Assembly (NCBI GenBank): GCA_937862565.1
Contig: CALMFT010000039.1
Coordinates: forward strand, 1-52,023
Direction of reading: 5' to 3'
DNA length: 52,023 nt
Origin: an uncultured bacterium
Lineage (GTDB): Bacteria; Patescibacteriota; Gracilibacteria; Absconditabacterales; Absconditicoccaceae
The notes under the pieces were generated by a model. It made no database searches, was not told the DNA's origin, and saw nothing but the letters and a program-made list of their open reading frames with translations. Positions 46,603 through 52,023 of the stretch are shown in pieces. Each line of letters opens with the position of its first letter. The stretch's first letter is position 1. A program made the position numbers and the translations under genes.

Positions 46603-46656
46603 ACACTGCTCCACCCATCCTACCCAAAGAAATTATAAAGAAAGAAAAATTAGACT

Positions 46657-46701
46657 ATAAAAAAATCCTCAATCATTACAATCGAGGAATTTTTTGGATT
46701 T
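46657..46701. repeat. 45-bp perfect direct repeat (right copy), terminator overlapping tRNA-Lys 3' end
   Basis: Identical to 40007-40051. The hairpin TCCTC...GAGGA with T-run terminates the minus-strand ribosomal/tRNA unit. Bases 46695-46701 are the last seven bases of tRNA-Lys. Element boundaries at tRNA 3' ends are the classical form of integration sites. Confidence 0.85.
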
Positions 46702-46767
46702 GCAGGGAATCGAACCCTGGACCAGTGGCTTAAAAGGCCATTGCTCTACCAACTGAGCTACAAATCC
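46695..46767 (-). tRNA. tRNA-Lys (anticodon TTT)
   Basis: 73 nt. Acceptor GGATTTG/CAAATCC with discriminator A, D arm GCTCAGTTGGTAGAGC, anticodon loop CTTTTAA giving TTT, and T arm CAGGGTTCGATTCCCTG. CCA is not encoded. Confidence 0.95.
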
Positions 46768-46863
46768 ACAAAGAGTGGAAGCGTACTATATATAATCATT
46801 ACAGAACGTCTTCTCTATTCGCCTTCTTATTATTTTATCCTTATACAAGCTCTATTTTGAGTA

Positions 46864-47049
46864 CTAGATAAACCCTTTCAATTTTTTATACATTCTTGTA
46901 CTTACTTTCATAGCAATCGATAATCCAGCAAATTTGATAGTTTTCTTTTGAATGTTCACCTTGAAAGTTCTTCTTGTAGCTCTCATAGAGTGAGATCTTT
47001 TATTTCAAGCAGATGTTCTTTTTCCAGATAGATAACAAACTCTAGGCAT
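46864..47049 (-). CDS. rpmB: 50S ribosomal protein bL28
   Basis: 61 residues: MPRVCYLSGKRTSAGNKRSH is the bL28 signature, followed by a basic SMRATRRTFKVN segment and IKFAGLSIAMKVSTRM. Gly15 is TGA. It binds 23S rRNA in the large subunit. It is the last protein gene before tRNA-Lys. Confidence 0.92.
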
Positions 47050-47100
47050 TATAGTATGATTTTAGGATAATAAAATTAGTGATATTCAGATTATTAATAA

Positions 47101-47712
47101 TTATTCTGCTGCAGGCGCTTCTGCTTCAGTCGTTGTTTCAGGAGTGATAACTTCTTCAACTTCTACCGCTTGTACTGCTACTGCAACCACGATAGACAAA
47201 TCTGGATCAGCATCAATTTGAACTTTATCACCAAGATTTAAATCTCTTACGAAGATACCTTGATCGAGTGAAACGATATGTGAGATATCAAGTACAATTT
47301 CACGTGGCAAGTCTTTTGGTAATGCAGTCACTTCAATACGATCTCTTACCAATTCCACTCTACCTTCGTTAACTTTAACAAGTGGTGATTCACCAGTAAG
47401 AACTACAGGAACTTGTGCAGAAACTACTTCGTTAGCTGTTACAGCCAAAAAGTCAGCGTGCAAAAGATTGTTTGTTACCGTATTTACTTGGAAATCATAG
47501 ATCAATACCATTTCTTTATGATCTCCAACCAAATCGATTACAGAACTAGAACCAGCATTTTTGTATAGTTTGATAAATTCGTTTTTATCAAAAACTACTT
47601 GTACAGATTCTTTCATATGTTTACCATACACAATCCCTGGTATAAGTGATTGTTTTCTGACCAATTTGATATTTTTTGGGTACTTTTCTCTTTTTTGTAC
47701 TTTCAATTCCAT
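47101..47712 (-). CDS. rplY: 50S ribosomal protein bL25 (CTC/TL5 long form)
   Basis: 203 residues. The N-terminal 5S-rRNA-binding domain has LIPGIVYGKHMKESVQVVFD and LLHADFLAV; the C-terminal TL5 domain has VPVVLTGESPLVKVNEGRVE, EVTALPKDLPREIVLDISH and an acidic, Ala-Glu-rich tail. The length matches the long CTC form. Confidence 0.95.
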   Translation of the reverse strand: MELKVQKREKYPKNIKLVRKQSLIPGIVYGKHMKESVQVVFDKNEFIKLYKNAGSSSVIDLVGDHKEMVLIYDFQVNTVTNNLLHADFLAVTANEVVSAQVPVVLTGESPLVKVNEGRVELVRDRIEVTALPKDLPREIVLDISHIVSLDQGIFVRDLNLGDKVQIDADPDLSIVVAVAVQAVEVEEVITPETTTEAEAPAAE

Positions 47713-47757
47713 ATTATCGATGTTAGAATAATTAAATTAGTGAAGTATTATGAGTTA

Positions 47758-48147
47758 TTAACACGGTATAGATGAGATTTCTGATCCTCTTGCATCTTTA
47801 GAGATCAATGATTTGAGTCTTGCATCTTTACCAACCTTATCCTTGATAAAGTAAATTTTACTTCTTCTTACCTTAAATTCGTCAAGTAAGATGATTTTAG
47901 CAAATTTTTTATAACTCATAGGATATGTTTTTTCAATTTTTACACCTGAAGTTTCACCGATTGCAGTGAATGATCCATCGTGATGAGTAGGATTGTGTGT
48001 AGCAATTACTAAACATTTGAATTTCCAAACTCTCTTGTTGTCTCATTCTCATACATATTCATGTATTTCCAACTGATGACCAACTTTTATTGGAAAAGTT
48101 ACATATTCTTGTTGTTGTGCAAGAGTCTTAAGTAAACCAAAGTTCAT
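47758..48147 (-). CDS. rplS: 50S ribosomal protein bL19
   Basis: 129 residues. VTFPIKVGHQLEIHEYVGEGDNKRVWKFKC in part and the following GSFTAIGETSGVKIEKTYPM and KVRRSKIYFIKDKVGKDARLK segments match bL19 in order (KVGDxVxVHxKxxEG, GxxxRFxVRK, GVGVExxFP, VRRxKLYYLRxxxGKxAR). It binds near the 30S interface. Confidence 0.93.
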
Positions 48148-48203
48148 AGTTATTTATAAGTAATTAAATTAATAATATTCTGATTTCGTAGCGTAAATTT
48201 GTA

Positions 48204-48359
48204 TTATTTAGAACTTGAAGATTGTTTTCTAGATTTCATGATTTCAGCTCTCCATTTTCTTTGTTGTTCAAGATCCTTTCTGAATTGCATCATTACTACT
48301 TTTTCTACTCTATTAGCAGCTTTAGATAATTTTCTTTTAGCACCAGTTTTAAGTCTCAT
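48204..48359 (-). CDS. Small basic protein in ribosomal cluster, unrecognised
   Basis: 51 residues, very basic and helical: MRLKTGAKRKLSKAANRVEK, then a VVMMQFRKDLEQQRKW helix and a KSRKQSSSSK tail. No TGA. It sits between rplS and the 93-residue gene on the same strand. The charge and position suggest an RNA or ribosome partner, but no family is known to me. Confidence 0.6.
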   Translation of the reverse strand: MRLKTGAKRKLSKAANRVEKVVMMQFRKDLEQQRKWRAEIMKSRKQSSSSK

Positions 48360-48414
48360 AATAGTATGGTAATAACAAATAATAAATTATAGGTTTATAT
48401 TTAGATCTTAAGAA

Positions 48415-48696
48415 TTAGATTTTATATTTTTCTAAACCTTTAGATTCAAGTTTAGTATTCAACATATCATTAGTAATACCCATTTTTTTGAGTCTCCCTA
48501 AAGCCTGAATTCTAGCTTTATAACACCATTTAGACATTCCAAATTTATCTTCGAGTCCGTATTTTTCAATTTTTTTAAGAACATCGATAGTAAACTCGTA
48601 AGCCTTTTCTACCTTTCTTCTTGATTTCACTCTCACTCTTCCAGCGTTATACCAGATTCTATGATCGTAAGCTCCATTATTAAATCATTTTGACAT
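48415..48696 (-). CDS. 93-residue basic protein in ribosomal cluster, unrecognised
   Basis: ATG at 48694-48696 reads through one TGA (Gly4): MSKGFNNGAYDHRIWYNAGR, then a basic RVKSRRKVEKAYEFTIDVLKK helix in pieces, and a C-terminal QALGRLKKMGITNDML helix-turn-helix-like end. It lies 67 bp after rpsG. It may be a lineage-specific ribosomal or translation protein. Function unknown. Confidence 0.65.
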
Positions 48697-48763
48697 TAAG
48701 TTCTTCAGTAAGAGTATAAAACTGGGTATTTCTTATAGTGTAGTATTCAATCGATATAATAGA

Positions 48764-49231
48764 TTATAAGTATTTTGATAGGTAAGCATTTGCTTTGTTA
48801 GCTTCAGCATTTCTGTGAGCTTCTTCTTTTTTCTTTACTGCCGATCCTTGTCCTGTATATGCTTCAAGAATTTCTTTAGTAAGTTTCTTGAACATAGGTT
48901 GACCTTTTTTACCTCTTGCAGTATCCAATATCCATTTTGCTGAGTAGAAGAATCTTTTTTCTCCTTTCACCTCAAGTGGAATTGCATATACGGCTCCACC
49001 AATTCTTCTTGATTTTACCATCACGTTTGGAGATGCGTTTTCAATTGCAGTTTCCCATACAAGCATAGGATTGCTATGTCCACTGTTTTTGATCTCTTCA
49101 AGTGTACCATCAAAGATTTTTCTTGCAATGTTTTTCTTACCATCCTTCATCAAAAAGTTAATAAACTTTTCAATTCTGTCGTTTGTTGATGGAATATGAA
49201 ACAGATCGACTCTCGTATATTTTCTTGGCAT
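48764..49231 (-). CDS. rpsG: 30S ribosomal protein uS7
   Basis: 155 residues, normal length. MPRKYTRVDLFHIPSTNDRI, FINFLMKDGKKNIARKIFDG and ENASPNVMVKSRRIGGAVYAIP are the uS7 signature; the C-terminus keeps EEAHRNAEANKANAYLSKYL. It organises the 3' major domain of 16S rRNA. Confidence 0.97.
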   Translation of the reverse strand: MPRKYTRVDLFHIPSTNDRIEKFINFLMKDGKKNIARKIFDGTLEEIKNSGHSNPMLVWETAIENASPNVMVKSRRIGGAVYAIPLEVKGEKRFFYSAKWILDTARGKKGQPMFKKLTKEILEAYTGQGSAVKKKEEAHRNAEANKANAYLSKYL

Positions 49232-49310
49232 TGGTATAAAATAATAATAATGAATAATATTCTGATAGATGCGTAGTGGATATAGTTATTTCTTAATTCA
49301 GATTATATTT

Positions 49311-49733
49311 TTATTTTTTATCTTTTGGTCTTTTAGCTCCATAGAGTGATCTTGATTGTTTTCTACCTTCTACACCAGCGCAATCATATCTATTTCTTAC
49401 GATATGGTATCTTACACCAGGAAGATCTTTTACTCTCCCTCCTCTTACCATCACTACCGAATGCTCTTGTAAGTTATGTTTTACACCAGGAATATAAGCA
49501 ATCACTTCGAGTCCGTTACTCAATCTTACTTTAGCAACCTTTCTCTGTGCCGAATTCGGTTTTTTAGGTTTTGTTACGTATACTTTGAGGCATACACCTC
49601 TTTTGAAAGGCGCAGGTTGCATTAATTTTTTGTTTCTTTCAAGTCTGTTTATTCCAAACTGTAAAGCAGGAGCTTTAGACTTGTAGTTTTTTGGTTTTCT
49701 ACCGTTTCTGAGAAGTTGGTTAATAGTTGGCAT
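49311..49733 (-). CDS. rpsL: 30S ribosomal protein uS12
   Basis: 140 residues. [53 protein letters not shown] and [10 protein letters not shown] are the uS12 marks. TKPKKPNS keeps the Lys that governs streptomycin response. VYVTKPKKP replaces the usual VYTTTPKKP. It is first of the str-like block with rpsG next; fusA and tuf do not follow. Confidence 0.97.
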   Translation of the reverse strand: MPTINQLLRNGRKPKNYKSKAPALQFGINRLERNKKLMQPAPFKRGVCLKVYVTKPKKPNSAQRKVAKVRLSNGLEVIAYIPGVKHNLQEHSVVMVRGGRVKDLPGVRYHIVRNRYDCAGVEGRKQSRSLYGAKRPKDKK

Positions 49734-50043
49734 TAAGTATCGTATCCAAATATAAATAAAATTAATTCTTTATGATTATTATTGCGTTATACTGTTTTTC
49801 AAATTATCTTACCATTCTTAGTGATTGGTTTGTAGAGTACAAAAAAAATCACGATGACAAATATTCATAATGATTTCTGAGTTGATTTCAAGTAATAATA
49901 TGAAAAAAACAGAAATTTGAATAAAAGTCACGAAAGGGTTGATAGATCATGCGCTCTTCTTGCTTCAGCAAAACAAGAATAACAGTTGCTATCTATAGGA
50001 ACTCAAATGCCCAAAGCACAGTATTATTTACTAAGAGCAAGTT
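49734..50043. other. Intergenic region between rpsL and tRNA-Trp
   Basis: 310 bases. On the minus strand a GTATAACG box about 60 bp before rpsL could be a -10 element. A 32-codon plus-strand frame at 49900 is not convincing. I see no RNA or repeat. Confidence 0.4.
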
Positions 50044-50116
50044 CAGGGCCTGAGGGAATTGAACCCGCGACACGAGGCTTTGGAGACCTCTGCTCTACCA
50101 ACTGAGCTAAGACCCT
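50044..50116 (-). tRNA. tRNA-Trp (anticodon CCA)
   Basis: 73 nt. Acceptor AGGGTCT/AGGCCCT with discriminator G, D arm GCTCAGTTGGTAGAGC, anticodon loop CTCCAAA giving CCA. The T stem has one mismatch (GCGGG/CCCTC). The CCA anticodon reads only UGG, consistent with UGA being taken by Gly. Confidence 0.93.
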
Positions 50117-50300
50117 ATAGTAATTTTTATTGTGAATTGTGGCTCTAAAATAGTAATGTTGGTCTTTATTTCAAGAGGGAATCAGATTAGTTGGATTCAA
50201 CTCTTTTAAAACTAGGCGGAAAGCTCGATATGCGTGAGTATAATCTCAATGCTTTTACCTCTTGCAAGTGTTCGTTTGAAAGATTTGGTGTCACAAAAAA

Positions 50301-50324
50301 ACTCCCGATGAAGGGAGTTTTTTA
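50301..50324. terminator. Bidirectional intrinsic terminator
   Basis: ACTCCC (50301-50306) pairs with GGGAGT (50313-50318), with an A-run before and a T-run after. It lies after the secreted-protein gene on the minus strand. Confidence 0.85.
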
Positions 50325-50341
50325 TTATTTTCGGTAGATAA

Positions 50342-51886
50342 CTATTTAGACTTTAGATATTTCTCAGTAGAGAGTGATTTCTCGCTTCCTTTAACACTAC
50401 CATTTGTTTCAGTGGGGATTGGTCATTTACAATCAGCCTTACAAATTGGATTTCCAAATTTATCCTTTTCATTGGCTTGGCAAATATTGTCACCACAGTA
50501 TTCTTCACAATTTACAGGTAAACCATTGCTAATTAATAAGTTAATGAGTAAAACATCATCGCCATTTTTTCAGCTTGGATTTGAATCTCTCAGAATTTCT
50601 CCTAAGAAAGATAAATCCTTAGTATCTATTTCACCATCTTTATTGAGATCACAAATTTTACCTATAGGACATACAGGAGCTTTTCCTTGTTGTTCAGCAT
50701 TCTCAATTAGTTCTCCAAGAGCTTGGAGATTTTTAGCCATTAGTTCTCGTTTAGTCGCATTTGTATATTCAGAATCATTATTAGCATAATCGTATTTACT
50801 TAAACAATAAAGATCTTCTTCGGCAGAATTTAAATGAAGTGGAGTTTGTTCAAAAGCTTTATTATTTGCTTTTACTGTTATTGGTTCGTTTACATCTCAA
50901 TCAACATAAGTAGTCCAAAAAATAACTTGATTATTATTTGAATCATTAAAAGGCGGATTAGTATAAGGTAATAAAATACTATAAGTACAAGATTTTCCTG
51001 CTGCAATAGTGAAATTACTAGAAAATGAAATTTTTCATTGGTTATTCATAGTACCATTTGATGGACAATTAGCACCGTTATTAGATTCTAAACTAACAGC
51101 ATAGGTAGTGGAATTTATAGGTAAAATTCGTCCTTTATTCATTCCAGTAAGATGGAGAGTTAGTGGTTGGTTGTTTGTGGTTCCAGTAAGATTTTCAATA
51201 GTAAATCTTTCTTTGAGTTTAATACTCCCTGCTATTCAATAATCTATATCACTAATATTTGGCACTGCCATTGTAAGTTTTAAATCTGTAACGGTACAGT
51301 TATACTCTAAACGTTCTAAATTATAAGATGCAGATCCTCGTACTTTATAATAAACACAGAGTCTATTATTGGTAGCAAGATTATTGAGTGGCACACTTTT
51401 ATATTGAGGAGCCGCTCATCTTTGTTGGGCAACATAATTACTTGGAGGATTTGCATACGTATTATCAAATTGACTTAGTGTCATGGCTGGACATGCGGTA
51501 TTGGAATTTACAGTGGTAGCTATTGTTTGTAGATCTCGAGTATTTCCCAATCCCCAAAAATTTTTTAATTGATTCCATTTATAAATAGTATCTACATCAA
51601 ATACCGCACTTACAATTCAAGCTTGTCCATTTAAGGATTTTATTGCCCAAGTATCACGAGATGCAATATAATATCCTGTAGTATTATTATGTACTATACT
51701 AGTAGAGTTTGAAGGATCCCATACATCATTTACAATGCCATTATATATACATCAAGGTAGCAACCCTAATCCTTGAGTCACGAAAGCTAATTTTGGTGAA
51801 GGATTATTCAAAATTGAAGTGAGTCCCGTAGCAAGTCCTGCTACTCATAGGATTCCTCAGATGATCCATGATGTTGTTTTATTCAT
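50342..51886 (-). CDS. Secreted protein with dockerin/EF-hand-like segment
   Basis: 514 residues. The N-terminus TTSWIIGGILGVAGLATGLT is a signal sequence in which three Gly are TGA. The middle has Ig-like beta-rich stretches with Cys pairs (CTVTDLKLTMAVPNI, KLKERFTIENLTG, KSCTYSILLPYTNPPF). Near the C-terminus CDLNKDGEIDTKDLSFLGEI is a calcium loop (D-x-N-x-D-G-x-I-D) of dockerin or EF-hand type. A Cys-rich tail (CEEYCGDNICQANEKD) resembles the DUF4215 modules of the giant surface protein. No sorting motif is seen. Function unknown; an extracellular adhesin or scaffold component is plausible. Confidence 0.75.
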
Positions 51887-51924
51887 TAGTGAAAAGAGTA
51901 TAAATATAAAATATATATACTCTT

Positions 51925-51953
51925 ATAATACGTTCCATAGCTGAACTTGTCAA
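51925..51953 (-). promoter_or_regulatory. Strong sigma70-type promoter of the secreted-protein gene
   Basis: Minus strand TTGACA (51953-51948), 17-bp spacer and TATTAT (51930-51925), about 40 bp before the ATG at 51886. The -35 is a perfect consensus. The rest of 51954-52023 holds nothing I recognise. Confidence 0.65.
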
Positions 51954-52023
51954 ATATTGTGGGTATCGGAGATTGACAAATAGGTATTTTCTTGGAATTC
52001 TCAATTTAAATGAAAATAATCTC

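Noticed and set aside
46379-46660. 93-codon plus-strand frame with code 25
   Set aside because: It runs through dispersed repeats, one of them internally duplicated, and diverges from the matching frame in the other array after 20 codons; treated as decayed or fortuitous.
49900-49998. Short plus-strand frame beginning MKKTEIGIKVTKG
   Set aside because: Only 32 codons, no context and no family; kept as intergenic.
1-52023. UGA as tryptophan (code 4)
   Set aside because: TGA codons align with invariant glycines, not tryptophans, and the tRNA-Trp anticodon is CCA.

Overview
The window comes from a low-GC bacterium that reads UGA as glycine (genetic code 25), so from the Absconditabacteria (SR1) / Gracilibacteria side of the CPR. 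Almost every gene contains in-frame TGA, and these fall where protein families have an invariant glycine: HsdR Walker A (QGSGKT), the alpha-2-macroglobulin thioester (PYGCTEQ), UvrD Walker A (PGSGKT), and the GMxCxxC copper site of CopA. Under the standard code the genes shatter; under code 25 they are full length and end in TAA or TAG. No rRNA is present, so the two lineages cannot be told apart here.

Layout. (1) 1-9.8 kb is a defence island. It holds a DNA methyltransferase with a C-terminal HEPN-like RNxxxxH motif (cut by the window edge). Convergent to it is a minus-strand run hsdR-hsdM-hsdS-pycC-pycTM: a type I restriction-modification system followed after 35 bp by a two-gene Pycsar system (pyrimidine cyclase plus membrane effector). 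(2) 10-15 kb holds cell-surface and secreted genes: an SLH-domain esterase, two small membrane proteins, a sorbosone-dehydrogenase-like lipoprotein, a hexapeptide-repeat protein behind a structured leader, and two tandem small paralogues. (3) 15-25 kb holds an alpha-2-macroglobulin lipoprotein paired with a PBP1C-like peptidoglycan synthase, a truncated SOUL domain, a lipoprotein, a NYN-domain protein and a pirin. (4) 25-29 kb is a second defence locus: an OLD-family ATPase/TOPRIM nuclease overlapping a UvrD-like helicase (Gabija-like); the helicase carries a -1 frame break in an A8 run. (5) 29.5-34 kb holds a propeller/Ig/SLH surface protein, a DUF2779 nuclease and a small Cys-His-Asp protein.

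(6) 34-39.6 kb is a six-gene copper operon on the minus strand: csoR, copZ, a YVTN propeller, copA, an HMA-TauE/SafE membrane protein and a cupredoxin. It sits behind a perfect 22-bp palindromic operator overlapping the -10 box. (7) 39.6-46.7 kb is a 1642-residue Cys-rich surface protein divergent from a sortase, bracketed by related repeat arrays and by a perfect 45-bp direct repeat that contains the 3' end of tRNA-Lys. (8) 46.7-50.1 kb is a translation block: rpsL, rpsG, two unrecognised small genes, rplS, rplY, rpmB, tRNA-Lys and tRNA-Trp. (9) The window ends in a secreted protein with a dockerin/EF-hand-like segment behind a strong sigma70-type promoter.

The central result is the dense antiviral content of a reduced, recoded genome: type I R-M, Pycsar, a methylase-HEPN protein and a Gabija-like pair, all written with UGA as glycine. 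All assignments come from reading the sequence by eye; no database search was run.
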